From Ophiodon elongatus (Eukaryota; Chordata; Actinopteri; Perciformes; Hexagrammidae), in contig JACSYO010001315.1 of the NCBI GenBank assembly GCA_016806645.1, positions 186,001 to 250,000 of the forward strand: a DNA stretch of 64,000 bases, given 5' to 3'. The notes beneath the pieces are model-generated. The model was not told the DNA's origin. It searched no databases and was given only the letters and a program-made list of their open reading frames with translations. Of the stretch, positions 1-30,584 are shown piece after piece. Position 1 is the first letter of the stretch. Every line of letters starts with the position of its first letter. Made by a program: the position numbers and the translations under genes.

Positions 1-2788
1 GAGCCTCTGTTATTCAGAAACTTCCAAGAAGTCTGATGGCCCATCATTTATTTTTTAATGTCAAATGACTTCAGTGTCAATGGAACTTATTTGAATGGTT
101 TAATAACAAAGCAATACCACAGAATTGGGGTGGGGCAATATTAAAAACAATAGATACAAATGTAAAGAAAATGTAGCAGCCAAAACCCACTTTAAAAACC
201 ACACAGCACAAGAGCCATGGGTCCAATAAAGCTCCCCTAGAGGCTGCAAACACCAACACATACTTTAGAGCCGTTGTAGCAACAAGACCGAAGTCTCACT
301 TTGTGGGACAAAAGGACGGCTCAGAGAATAGCTGAACAGGAAACTGTTTAACCTCAGAGGTTACTGATTGTACTCAGTAAGGCAATCAGATTTTTGACGT
401 TTCTTATTTAAACCTAGAAACATTGTTCTGATGATCGCAAAATAGAAGCCAAAGGGTCAGCAAACACACAGCACACTTCATTGCTGGAGTTCCCCTTTAA
501 GTCGACAAATGATCCTCTGTGGAGCATGACGATCTAAACCAACCTCACAACGATGTGACCAGTAATTGCTGGGATATTTGGCTCTGGACTAGACTGCTGG
601 TTGGACAGACTTCATCAGCCTCAGGCTCTTCCCATTAGTGTCAAAAACAACTATGATGCTGCTGTTCAACCAAAAAACTACTACTAAAACACAATCTGGC
701 TCTATGTCCACCTGTCCTTGCATGAACCGGCCAAACTTGTCAGCTTGATGCTGCAGTTCTGCACTCAGTCAGTTGGTTTGTGATTCGGCACCAGCCGGTC
801 CCCTGACTCCAACACAGATCTGCCAGTTCACAAACACTGCCCAGAAACTATGTGTCACAGCACAAAGCAGGAAGGTAGGAGGGGGAGGGAGGCTCTGTCT
901 TTAGTGTTCATAACATGGGTGAGTAGCTGGTTGACAATAAGAGGAGAGCCACATAGCTCCCTCTCCTCATTATAACCCACCAACTACCCAAGCAAAAGAA
1001 CTCCGTAACACCAACAACCTGCCTACAAACATGCTGGTTAAACAATCTGGCTTCTCAAATGTTTGCAAGAGAGAATTGGTCCCTGCGAGTTTCTAAATGA
1101 CAGACATAAAAGAAAGAAAAGCACATGCATCTTTTTTTAAAACTGATGGTTAAGTAATTATTTTCTGTAGCTATATATATATTACAAAAAAACAATTATG
1201 TTATGAAAGCTTCAAATGTCTTTAAACTACTTAACATGTCAATGCAATAATTATACTTTACAAATCAGATTATTTTATTTCAACGTTTTTCCTCTATCAA
1301 GTAAGATTTTCTTCAGTCCAATGAAATTATTTTACTGCTATTACAGGATATCATCGGTCTCATTTCCAAAGATAAACAGTCTGCTCAAGAAAATTCTCAA
1401 AAACATGAAACAGTTAATGTTAATGAAAAACTTGGCAGCATTGACAGAAAAAAAGGCTTTCAATGTTGGAAGCTCAGCAGTAAAATAAACCCCATTTATA
1501 AAAATGTTGAAATGCAAGGAAAACAAACCAAGATGAGGGAGAAAAAATGTTACTAAAGAAAGACTTCATAAGCATGTTTAATTTCACTGAAAAAGCCTGA
1601 AGCAGGAGGACATGAGCCAAGCTCAATCTACTGCTGGATTATCTCCTGTCGTGCAGAGTTTTGTCCTCATGAGGCAACTTCACTTATCCACTGGACCAAA
1701 CAGCTGCACCAGCTGTGCAGACACAATAAGCCACATTCATGGCACTCACTCAGTGGGGAGGATTCACTCAGCTGGACCTGCCAACAATTTAGCATTTTGG
1801 TGAGCAGTTTGGCCATCCCTATTTCAGCTCCCTCCCTAATGCTCACAGCAATTTGTTTTGGCATTTCAGTGTTCAAAGGAGATCTGAACACCAACTGTGA
1901 ATCTCACCACAGATAAAACCATTGTTCAATGTGCGAACAGTGTGACTTCATATCTGACCACTGACAAATGCAGTGAAAATACTGGCCACAATAAAACAGC
2001 GTGGTTTAATTAGGCCTGTAAGAGGTATATTAAATCAAGTAGACATTTGATTACTTACTAATGGCCAAATAAACAGGCAGCAATTATTTTAACCTGCCAT
2101 AACAGATGTCTCAGAATGGAAAATGTGAAGGCACCAACTAATAATTATTAATCTAGCAAATAATTACCATTTTAATTTCCCACAGCCCAAGGTGACAAAT
2201 GCCTTGTTTGACCAACAGTCCAAGACCCAAAGATATTGAGTTTACCATCATGTATGATGTATCTCACATTTGAGAAGCTGGAACCAGCAAATCCTGTCTT
2301 AAATTATTATTTGATTAATAAAATAGTTTCCAATTCACTTTCTGTTGATCCACTAAACAACTGATCAACTTATTGTTGCAGCTCTAGAAAAATATCACTA
2401 GATCATGAATCGTACAGTATGTTGGCTATGAAGAAGGATGTCAACATGACTCTGCATTGCCAATTTGGAAAATGTTGCTTTAAAAAACACAAAAAGAATT
2501 GATCTACATCATGTTCAATCCGCTTGACACACAATATGACCTCACTCTGTTTAGCAAATGGCAGTGACCTCGTGCCAACAACACATCCCGTCATCCGTCT
2601 ACTGGTTCAAGGGTGAGATGTAAACCATGACTGTACGCACCTGTCGCAAAACCACTAGGACTATTATATACTCACACAAAAGAAGTTCTTGCAGGAGTAT
2701 TACATAGTCATGCTTGACTCGCTAAATTACAACTAATAAACTGATAAAAGCACACCTGTATGCTGAATGGCAGCACAAGCACACATAC
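1..2788 (-). other. mtrex intron 11 (5' portion), no exon seen
   Basis: No stretch on either strand continues the MTR4 reading frame here. The expected next block, after LDFN, would begin TDEEKK and lead to the GIGIHHGG motif. The segment is AT-rich. It contains a degraded repeat at about 1980-2400 that is related to a second copy near 56.86-57.15 kb; both contain acccaaagatatt followed by agttta. Short ORFs within it look random. Confidence 0.7.
2150..2400. repeat. Degraded teleost interspersed repeat, family 1, copy a
   Basis: The segment contains caagacccaaagatattga, agaagctggaacca and a terminal attgttgcagctct. A second, differently preserved copy lies at 56860-57150, sharing cccaaagatatt(g/c)agttta. 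I recall this as a very common short repeat of fish introns. No coding capacity or clean ends are visible. Confidence 0.5.
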
Positions 2789-5700
2789 CTCTGTTAAAGT
2801 CCAGCTTGGCCACCTGCAGAGCGTAGGCCTCACATTCTTTCTTGCTGAAGCTGAAAATGATAACAGGCTGGAAGTTTCTCTCCATGATCATCTTTACTAT
2901 CTTGAACACATTGGACGGACCTGAGGAAATCACACGAGTGCACACATGAATGAATCAATACTGGTGTAAATGATTGAATTTAAGATATTTACACATCTCC
3001 ATCTTATTAACTGACACAAACCTTTAGTGCCTCCTTTCCGCCCTCTCGGGTCCCACTTGCCCCCTCCGCTGCCCCCAGAATCCCCTGCATCTCTCAGCAC
3101 CTGCATAGCGGTGTTGAAATTGTCCTCTCTAAAGTCTCCCTGAGGAAAAGCAAAACACACACGGATGTTATGTAGCCTATAATGAATATTGTGTGAAGAA
3201 CGATGCTGATTAATGCATCCAAAATAAGGAGACCAGACACACGTGGTCTGATTCTAGTCCGACTTGTTTAGGATAAATTAGCCAACTCTTTCAAAAGTCT
3301 GTTTGGAGGTGACCTTACATTCTCATCAACAACCAGGTGGAGTCCATCGCCTCCTGCTGGAAAGATGTAGTGTTGCAGAGGAGTGGGACGGTAGTCGGTG
3401 TAGATTACATGGCATGGCTACAGGAGACATGAGACAGAAACACTTAATTAATTATGGAACAAAAGGAAGAAAAAAAAACTGATCCTTTCACAAAGACAGA
3501 TGATTGTCACTCCTCATATTTCAAACAGGAGGAGGTGACTCAAAAGAATACTTTACCCACAAAATGACCATTTGTATATCAATTACTCACCGCTTGTTAT
3601 CTTGAATTCTTGAACACAACTTTGTTTTTCTCACTTCTCCATGGTGAATGAATAATCCAAAAAAACTGAATAAATCCACAACCAATTGAAGTAAATGGAG
3701 GCCAGGTTCAACAGCATAACTATATTAAAACATTCGTTTTCAAACTTTCACACAACTCGTGCAGTATAATCCAAGTCTTATTTATCTAGTTGTATCCTGG
3801 CTACTTCCCAAACACATGCATTTTCGCCAAAATCTTACTTACTATTTAAAACACTTCCACTACTACAGTCTCATGCAGGTGCACTACTTTTCCAGAAATG
3901 CAACGCACCTGCTCTTTTTGTTTTAGGATTCTCTGTTCACCATGGACGCATTCGGGAAAAACTAAAGTTTTCTTAAATAATTTATGGTAATCTTTAGTGA
4001 GTAATTGATAAACAAATGGTCATTTTGTGGGTGAAGTATTCCTGTAACCCTTAGTTTATAACATATGCCAGTACAACATCCCACCTGTTTATGTAGGTGG
4101 GTAATCCACTCAGCAAACTGCCTGGCATTGGGGATGGTGGCTGACAGGAAGACGTAATGCACATTGTCAGGAAGAAGAATAATGGTCTCCTCCCAAACCA
4201 CACCACGCTCTGAAATACAAAGACAGCAGAGGCATTTGTTACAAGCTAAAACACGGTTGTTTTCATGTCACTTTTTTCTGTGAGGTTTACTCATACGATT
4301 GTTCAATGTCTGATTTATCCAACTTCATAAACTACACAGACTCATTGTAAATTGCTTGTTTCAGCCCCTATAATTGCCATACAAGGCTACCCGTACTGCT
4401 CGGTTTGTGGCCAAATTTCATACACAAAAACATTACCAAAGAGTAAAAAGAGGAATTTTACACCATGGAGTTTCTATTCATAAAGTTGTAGACAAAAAGA
4501 TGACAAGTTTCGCAACTTTCACAACTACTGAACTGTAAAAATACAAAATCCAGTGAACAGAATATTAATTTTGTATTGTTTGTTTTAGTTTAATTTTGTT
4601 ATTATATATAAACCTCAGATTCATCCAGATTAAGACATTATGACTTCAGGTCTGTGGAGAAAGCACACTATCATCTGTCCATGACTTGTACGACAGGTCT
4701 GGACCATTCGTGAATTTTGTTTGTATCCAAGAGTTTTAATAAATTCCAAGTACGAGAAAATTTGTGACTGCAACAAATAATCTTTAATCACTCTTTTGAA
4801 CATGAGGATGTTCCAAACCACACTGAATGTCAGTCACTAGTGTGTCTGTGCAGTTGGTATTCTCTTCTCACCTGCATCTCTCATGTAATGGATCTCGTCA
4901 AAGACGACCCACGCCACCTCCCTCATGATCTCAGAGCCTCGGTACAGCATGCTCCTCAGGATCTGGGGGAAAAGCAGTTCATCATGTTAAAACAACCTCT
5001 GTAATGCTTCTACTCCCCAGTTGCACACTGAACCTGCAGGACTCTCTCTTAAAACCAACGACCAATAACGGTGATATTTGACAAATACCATAATGACTCC
5101 ACTTTCAGACATCTTACCTCTGTTGTCATGACAAGGCAGGAGGCAGTGGGGTTGATGGTGACGTCACCAGTCATCAGTCCCACATCCTGGAACTCTTCGT
5201 ACATTTCTCTGTACTTCTGGTTGGAGAGGGCTTTGATGGGGCTGGTGAAGATCACTCTCTGTTTCTCTCTGAGGGCCAGTGCAATGGCGTATCTACAAAA
5301 GGAGGATATAAGAGATGGATTGACATCACTGTTAACAAAATGCAACTCAAAGTAAGTCAGATAAATAGGTAAACCAATAATTCACCTAAAAGACAATTAT
5401 GACTGCTGTCAACTTGGGTATTTTACCACCAAGAAAACTGCATTCCTTAGTTGCACTTTAGAGGTTTAAGTACATTCAGTTGTCTGAGAGCACAGCTCCC
5501 CAAAACAGACAAGGAACAAACTCTGTGAAAGTCCTTGTTTTGATCAACAGTTATGTTCAGCTGTTAGTGATAATGCCACAGCAGTTGCTTTAACCTGCAT
5601 TAGGTCAAGGGTGAAAGTAGCATTGCATTTACTGGCCTTACTGTAGCAATTTCATATCTTTATGTACTTTTTTGAGTATAGCGTGACTAATGTATATATT

Positions 5701-7457
5701 GACATAATGCACTTTATGCTGCAAGTCTAAACGTGTATTTTCTGTAGTTTGGGTGCATGTAACTGCATTCTTTGAACTCCAGACAAAGTTCAACAGTACA
5801 GTAAGAAATTCAGTTTTGAACACAACTATTGAAGATACTCACTCAGCACAGACAGTCTTGCCAGCCGAGGTGTGTGCAGACACAAGCACAGACTCATTGT
5901 TGTCGAGACATAAGATAGCTTCACGCTGGAACGGGTCAAGAACAAAAGGGTACTCCTGCAAGACAAGCAAGACATGTCAAAACACAAGAAAAACAATCCA
6001 GGTGCAATACTTGCCCTTGTTATCTATCAAGTACACAATGCACAATATTATCCCGATGAACTGCTCATTAAGTAAAAGGTGTGATAATGTGCAAGTATTC
6101 TCCTTTTGGAAATGAATGTGCTGCTGTTTTAAAGTTAGAAAAATTTCCAACAATAGGTTTAAAAAGTACGCTAATTTATTTAGCTCCCAGATATTACAAA
6201 AAAAGCTTAGAAATTCTATTTCAGTGCAATTGGCTGCACTGAACAAACTAAATTCCACAAGTAACGGACACAATTTAAAGACGCATTATACCTTGGCTGC
6301 TTTCCCCACTCTCGATTTCAGTGGTTTATACTCATCACTGGCAGGCAGTGCGACCTATTAAGGAAAGACAGAATTGTTAACAATGAAAGATTTGACATTT
6401 TAAATTGGAGAAATCCGACATGCTGAACAAAAGAAATTAAGACAAATAATATATAAAAAATATATGTTGAAGTCCATCTTAATAACTGAAGGCCATTTAG
6501 TGTGACATGTTAGACAGCGCTTTCAACAACAATCACCATAACAAATGAGGGAATATGTTTTCGTGGAATGTGTTGTTTTAGGTGTTGATCCCTCCAGAAA
6601 TTTGCCAAATCTATGCGAATGTACATTGTAGCTGTTCTGGCAGCCGACACTAGTTCTTCCTTTTATTTGTTTTCCTTACCTCATGTGAGCATCCTTCCAC
6701 AGTTTCAACTTGCTCCACCTTCACTTGGGGCATAACCTCTGCAAGACTGAAGTAAACAAGTACAATAAAGTTACTTTCTATCAGTTAAAGCATATAACAG
6801 CACCTAAGCACCCTGTACAGAAACAGTGTTAATATTCTAACTCATCTCACTTCAGGTCAGCGCCTGTCTCGTTTCGGGGTTTCTTCCCAAACACCATCTC
6901 CTCTCCACCGTCACTGTCAGCCTCCCTCTTGAGCTGGGCAGACGGAGCAGCATCCTGGTCGGTGCCATTTTTATTTATAACTTTCCTGGAAAAAGGAAAA
7001 ACACACACACAGGACGCAGAACTGTTGTTACCTGAGCTTGTCCTGGTTTAATATGGCATGAGCGTTACACGTGAACGTTACATGGACAGTTAAGCTAACT
7101 TTGTGACTTTGAATGGGTCTCACATTGAACATTAGCTAACATTATATTAAATAAAACAAAACAAGTATCCAGCATACGTTTACCAGCACAACTAGGTGCT
7201 TTATTTTGTGTTTAATTAACGAGTTAACTAACATTTACATTGGCTAACTGACGAAGCTAGCTTTAGGTAGCAGACATGCTGCTACGCTCAGGGACCATCA
7301 AACCTCCTGGTTTCAAATAACAAACATTGTTTTGCAAGATACAAACAAGCATTTACCCAATTTCTGGTGTCAGAGAAGCAGGTATCTTTTTACTGCCGGT
7401 GGTTTGTTGTTCATCGTCAAACACGCTGAACAACCCGTCTCCAAAAGCGTCCGCCAT
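2789..7457 (-). CDS. mtrex: Exosome RNA helicase MTR4 (MTREX/SKIV2L2), 5' part, exons 1-11; continues past the left edge
   Basis: MTR4 is the 3'-5' DExH RNA helicase that feeds RNA to the nuclear exosome (TRAMP, NEXT and PAXT adaptors). Coding exons in transcript order: 7457-7357, 6985-6851, 6746-6680, 6354-6292, 5955-5843, 5292-5118, 4962-4872, 4209-4085, 3417-3319, 3139-3022, 2920-2789. All have GT/AG borders and keep one frame, giving 1219 nt (406 codons). The start reads MADAFGDGLFSVF, as in vertebrate MTREX. Motif I is AHTSAGKT (residues 149-156), motif II is DEIH (240-243) and motif III is SAT (271-273). RecA1 is complete and RecA2 begins at ...FSFSKKECEAYALQ. The rest of RecA2 and the winged-helix, arch (KOW) and helical-bundle regions must lie left of the window; I find no exon for them in 1-2788. 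Compared with human, residues near 345-358 carry a longer Gly-rich linker (DSGGSGGGKWDPRG). Identity is very secure; only the 3' end is missing. Confidence 0.97.
3547..4040. mobile_element. Non-autonomous terminal-inverted-repeat element (MITE-like) in mtrex intron 8
   Basis: The left end (3547-3590, containing acccacaaaatgaccatttg) and the right end (3997-4040, containing caaatggtcattttgtgggt) are reverse complements over about 44 bp with few mismatches. They bound a 494-bp unit with no ORF of note. It lies between exon 9 (ends 3417) and exon 8 (starts 4085) of mtrex. The size, long inverted ends and lack of coding sequence fit a foldback or MITE-type DNA element. The superfamily cannot be assigned by eye. 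Confidence 0.65.
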
Positions 7458-7702
7458 GTTTGTTCGGCACACTTCCCACAATACAACACGAGGTTTGCTC
7501 CCCGGTATTACTTCCGGTACGGCAGCCGGGTTGTCTCAAAGTTACCCAACCCGACATGAATACGGAGAGAAATACACGTTAGCGTCATTTATTTCTTTTT
7601 TTGCTCTCTATTCTTAACCACAACATTTCAGGACTTTGTCGATGACTTGGTGTCACATTGCCGCCTAGAGGAGCTGCGGACAGGCGGTGTTTTGGTGATC
7701 TA
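7458..7702. promoter_or_regulatory. Head-to-head promoter of mtrex (-) and dhx29 (+)
   Basis: Only 245 bp separate the two start codons, so both 5' UTRs and the shared promoter must lie here or just inside exon 1. The segment holds an ETS-family site (acttccggt, 7510-7518) and a CpG-richer core than its surroundings. No TATA box is visible. On the minus strand, the sequence around the mtrex start codon reads aaacATGGCGGAC, close to the YY1 consensus that often overlaps start codons of housekeeping genes. The arrangement is typical of CpG-type bidirectional promoters. Confidence 0.75.
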
Positions 7703-17041
<9,339 letters not shown>

Positions 17042-17320
17042 TATCGGACCACCAAAGGATCTGATTGCCCCTGAAGAACCTACATCAATACCTTTTCTTA
17101 CACCATCGATGGACACCCTGAAGATGAACTGATGCTTACCGAGAACTCTTACTCACATTGAGGAGGACTGTATCATATGAAATGCAAAAACAAATGTGAG
17201 AGCAAAAAGTAGAAGATTATGTTGACAAATGTGGTGGAAATAAAGCTGTACACATTTTTATTTGAATCTTTCATTGTGTCATGGTTAATAATCAAAATAA
17301 AGTACTGTCATAAATATTAT
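17042..17320 (+). terminator. dhx29: dhx29 3' UTR and polyadenylation signals
   Basis: After the TGA at 17039-17041 a short AT-rich 3' UTR holds a canonical AATAAA at 17239-17244, followed by T/GT-rich sequence. A second AATAAA is at 17297-17302. The transcript probably ends between about 17255 and 17325, close to the end of the convergent pstpip2 transcript. Confidence 0.7.
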
Positions 17321-17409
17321 GTAAATAATAAATAGCAGGTGTGGATGCAGGCAAACAGATTGGAAAGAAGATGATAAACCGTGAGTAGAGGAACTTTCAT
17401 ACTTGAAAA

Positions 17410-18391
17410 TGCGGAGAACAAAGGTAACTTTATTTGTACAAAAACACCAGGTCAGTTACAGTGAAATGGCATTTAATCCCTTTTACTCTGGCAGTTTCAA
17501 ATTTAATCACAGCTTGTAGCAATTTCTGCAAGTGATGTGTGAACATAAATAAAGCAAAATCAAAGTGAAAATATTCCAACAATCCTTAAGTATTCAGAAA
17601 ATATCGCATGTCATCGTCACACTTATTCGTTTGAATTACTTGAAAGTAAATCTAGGGCAGAGAACTGAATCTACCTTTATACAATAGAAAATGAGCCTGT
17701 TGTCCAGCACATAAAACTGTCAAACTGCCACCATGCAGGTTGAATATCAAAAAACAGGACTTTCATGGAAAGAAATAAGCAAGACAGGGTCTTTAGTGAT
17801 CCACATTCTGCACACTGTTGGTAAATGAGTGTTTTCAGTCAGCTGACATGCTACTCTCACAAGCGTAAATGAAAACAAGTAAGCAGATCTCAGTTTACCT
17901 TATTTTGTGAATCTCTATTTAATTATTTAAGAAAAGTATAGCTCCACAAAAAATAAATACAAAACTGAAGCTACGTTAAGATGTAATTAGGTAGAAGATA
18001 AGAGTCTTGAACAATATAAACACAATAAATAGGCTCTATAGCTCGGCAGTAATTACCTTGATTGCAGTGTTTTATTTATTGTCTAATTTTACTGAGCAAA
18101 AGTCCTAATTTTAGCCTGTTTTGATAAAAAAATATATCTTGTGTATTCTTTTTATTATAAGCACAAAACACTTAATTTACTGTTCTGATTATAAAACTGG
18201 TATATTCAAAGTATCACACGACCGTACCTAAAACTATGTATGTACGCAGTAATGACACCCATTTCCATCTGGTGGGACCTTATCATGACAGGAAATCACA
18301 AAGGAGGAACTGATGAGAATTATGCAACATCTCATCACAAAGCTCCAGCGCTGCATGGCAAGGACAATAACTTCTCCAACAGATCTGCATG
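17410..18391 (-). terminator. pstpip2: Probable pstpip2 3' UTR with minus-strand poly(A) signals
   Basis: Downstream of the pstpip2 stop codon on the minus strand there is no further exon. AATAAA hexamers (seen as tttatt on the plus strand) occur near 18070 and at 17429-17434. The distal one would give a 3' UTR of about 1 kb ending some 100 bp from the dhx29 3' end. Which signal is used cannot be decided from sequence alone. Confidence 0.5.
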
Positions 18392-27176
<8,785 letters not shown>

Positions 27177-27420
27177 ATCTGTTGCAGAGGACAAGAGTGC
27201 AGTGCGGAGAGGTCTGCTGGCTGACTGAAAGTGACTGAAGCAGTTTGATTGTTAAAGCAACAGTGGCAATGTGGGCTGGGCACCCTTCCAATTGACGCAT
27301 GCGCAGTATGACATAAACTTTCAGGATTGTCTGCATGTGGACCACTTTGTATCCATCCTTTACAGTTTTGGTGACTTGAATTGGAAGAAGGCATGGATAA
27401 TATCCGACAAATAATGTATT
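27177..27420 (-). promoter_or_regulatory. pstpip2: Presumed pstpip2 5' UTR and promoter region
   Basis: This is the sequence directly upstream of the pstpip2 start codon (ATG at 27176-27174 on the minus strand). It is richer in G+C than the AT-rich DNA beyond 27420. It contains tgacgcatgcgcagtatg near 27292-27309, a TGCGCA-type palindrome seen in some promoters. No TATA box is evident. Position is the main evidence. Confidence 0.35.
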
Positions 27421-28110
27421 AATTATAACTTGAAAACGTTTTCATAGAACACCCTGTCAAGCATGATCTGGAAAGATTTAGACTGAATATGAATTATTCC
27501 TGTGATTTCTGATGTTTAAACAATTTTATAATTTTTTTAATTTAAGCAAAAATATTTATAATTACTTAATTTTATTATGTATTTTTTTAATTGTATCTAG
27601 AAATGGTCATGCTGTGTTGTTTAATTTTTTTTTAATTTTTATTCAACCATTTGTAATTTTCAGTAAATTCCAAACATAAAGATAATAGACATACATAATA
27701 GAAATATTAACTTTATATTCAGCTATATTCCAACATTATATTTAAGCTGATCCCAGGCCCAAACAATTCTTAAAACCTTTAAAAGTATAGGCTGAAATTA
27801 CTTGAAAATCCTCATTTTTAAATAATTTATATTTCCCTCCTTATATACATATATATATTGAATATAAAGCGTCCTGCCTTATCCTTTTGATAAATACGTA
27901 TTTGTGTAATGTTGTAGTTGCATTTCCTGGCACTTTGTTTCCCCGTTTTCTTCTTTTATTTGTACTCTTGTTATTACATTTGGATTTGGATTGTTCTCCA
28001 TAAAGGTAAAATAAATGACTTTGTGTCCATCTGCCCAGCAATGTCCTAGTATAATCCAATTAGCAGCAGTTACACACACAAACGATGAGGGGATTAGATT
28101 ATTAGATTAT
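27421..28110. other. AT-rich intergenic DNA between pstpip2 and pmaip1
   Basis: Homopolymeric T and A runs dominate. ORFs here are short and of random composition. I see no exon or RNA gene. Confidence 0.6.

Positions 28111-28147
<37 letters not shown>
28111..28147 (+). repeat. (GATA)n microsatellite
   Basis: Nine GATA units, followed by a diverged gatctttagatagatcc. Confidence 0.95.
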
Positions 28148-28194
28148 CTTTAGATAGATCCTTTTCTCTCTCTCCTTCTGTATGAATTCATGTT

Positions 28195-28655
28195 CTATCA
28201 ATGCACATTACTAACTCTACTTCTTCCCTCGGAGTCTTTGTGCCTTCTCGCCTCGCAGGTTTCTGTGGATCGTGGTTAAATCTGGACCCTGGTCCTACGT
28301 CCTGCTGTGGTCCTCCCCGTCACCTACTGCTACTATTACATGAATCATTTCTGTCGTGAATTGAACGTGTTGTAACTCTCTTATGCTGTTCATTCTGTAC
28401 ACATGACATCTATTTTCGTACTCTGTCCATCCTGGGAGAGGGATCCTCCTCTGTTGCTCTCCTGAAGGTTTCTTCCATTTTTCTCCCTGTTGATAGGGGT
28501 TTTTTTGGGGGGGAGTTTTTCCTGAGTCGATGAGAGGTCCTGGGACAGAGGATGTCGTTGTGTACAGATTGTAAAGCCCTCTGAGGCAAATTTGTAATTT
28601 GTGATTTTGGGCTATACAAAAATAAATTGAATTGAATTGAATTGAATAGATAGAA
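28195..28655 (+). mobile_element. 3'-end fragment of a high-copy teleost retroelement with (TTGAA)n tail
   Basis: The order of landmarks is atcctgggagagggatcctc, gttgctctcctgaaggtttc, ttctccctgttgataggg, attgtaaagccctctgaggc, tttgggctatacaaaaataa, then (attga)n. This 3' module recurs very widely in percomorph genomes as I recall. The pentanucleotide tail fits 3'-primed non-LTR insertion. No reverse-transcriptase sequence is present, so it is a truncated or SINE-like copy. Confidence 0.55.
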
Positions 28656-28931
28656 GTTGAATTTGAGTGTGCTGCCATCTGGCGATTGATGCAGGTATGT
28701 ACAGGGTTTATTGGTTTAAAGTTAAAAAGCACAACACAAAATATAATAGAAGGGAATAGTGATGGAAGAAGTAGTCAGATTTTGTAATTCTTGGTACAAC
28801 ACAATATGTTATTGTTACACTTATTCATGGCCTTTATTTTTACAGTTTTAATTTGCTTGTACTCTCTTTTTAATTAAAGATGTACACACTTAATGGAGCA
28901 TTATGCCTGTCATGTTTATATATATATATAG

Positions 28932-28935
<4 letters not shown>

Positions 28936-28985
<50 letters not shown>
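28936..28985 (+). repeat. (AC)n microsatellite
   Basis: Twenty-five AC units directly after a short TATA/GATA stretch. Confidence 0.95.
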
Positions 28986-28987
<2 letters not shown>

Positions 28988-28989
28988 TC

Positions 28990-30580
28990 CCAGTACCTGT
29001 GGAGGAGGCGGATCATTTATTTCCAGGAAAATCTTGCACAAGATATTTTCCCTACAAAAACAACACAAATGTTTGTTGACATGCTGAATCACATGACATT
29101 ACATACAGCATTATGTATGCACAGTTACTCTGACAAGCACGTTCATATTGAAAACAACCTCTCTCTTTCTCTCTTCAGAATGTGGCCATAAAGACAACCT
29201 GGGATGACGTTTTTCCACCCTGTTATCAGCAGCGAGGACCACTCCTTTTGCAAGCATGTGAACATTGTGCACAGCCGATGGATTAGATAACTTGAATCAA
29301 GTCGACTTTGTTTGAGATTGAATCATTTTTTCCCAGCCTTGTCTGGTTGAGGCCGCTTGCTACATTTCAGAAGCCTGGTGCACTCATGAGTTGTTAGCAG
29401 CTAAAGAAACATATCCCCCTCTAAACTTCTCACAGGGTTTCATTTAAATACATGTTTGAGACTTGAAGATGTAAGATGATCTAATATTCAAATAAGAAAA
29501 AGAAAAGATTAGAGGAAAGTCCAAGGAAACTACTCTTTATTCTTTCCCGCCTCATTAATCATGTCACAACGCCTCCTCACACGTTGGACTGGACTAAAAC
29601 CCCCAAACTGTATAAGAAGTAGCTAAAACCAGCTCCATCCTGACCAGCAACAGTAACGTTTTATGTGTCAGTATTGCCAATCTAATATTGTAATACATAT
29701 ATCAGTTACAAGGGCAATTTTTCTGCAGAACAAGTGCCTTTCCTTTTCATACTTAGGTACATTTTAGGTACATATTTTATACAATATAGCAGGATAAGAA
29801 AATGGCTGTACCTCAGGTAATCAGGTATTTGATATCTATGAACTTATAATAAGTACAAAGATATGCACATATATCCAGTGTAAAAAGTATCATGTGGAAA
29901 ACATTTGATAAACACAAATGTTGTCTTTTTTTCCCTAATTTTTCAAAAGTCCTGACTTTGACTACTGATAAAAGTGTCATCTAAAAATATCAAAGTTCCA
30001 CTGGTAGGAACTTGAACATAGTATGTCCGTACCAGATTTCAACACTTTCATGGATTGACTTCGGTTTACGATCTAGTCTCCTTTCTCCTTATATGTACAT
30101 CAAAAAGTTCCTCTCACAACTTTTTGTTATCCTCCTCATCTTTCTGTCATTCTGTAACACGTCACTTCACCTTACATGGAGCTTTTGTTGGCAGCGCTCA
30201 GATCACCTGACTGCAATTTCCCTGGTACTTCCCCATTTCTGCGAAAAGGAAGAGAGGCATGCACCGACTTGCCCACGGTGCCTGCACCGAGCAGAGTTTT
30301 GAGACCTCACTCCATATCCTCTTTCAAGGGCGACTCGCAGGGGTTTGAATAAAATGGAATGCACATATAATATATATTTGACATTACAAACCTTTAGTCT
30401 GCTCATGGTGTATTTTGGCCTCCATCCTAACTTACTGAGAGACCGTGCTGCTTGAATGAAATACCTCTCTGATGCTGAGTCAGTGAAAGTCGTCATCTAA
30501 TGTTGTTCTTTAATTGTCAGCAGTTGCTCAAAGAACACTGTGGTTCTTTTCTGATGTTGACGTGGTCTGTCAACCATGTT
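28990..30580. other. Intergenic DNA without recognised features
   Basis: About 1.6 kb of AT-rich sequence. ORFs up to 97 codons show no domain pattern or exon borders. Nothing beyond random composition is visible. Confidence 0.55.
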
Positions 30581-30584
30581 TTGA

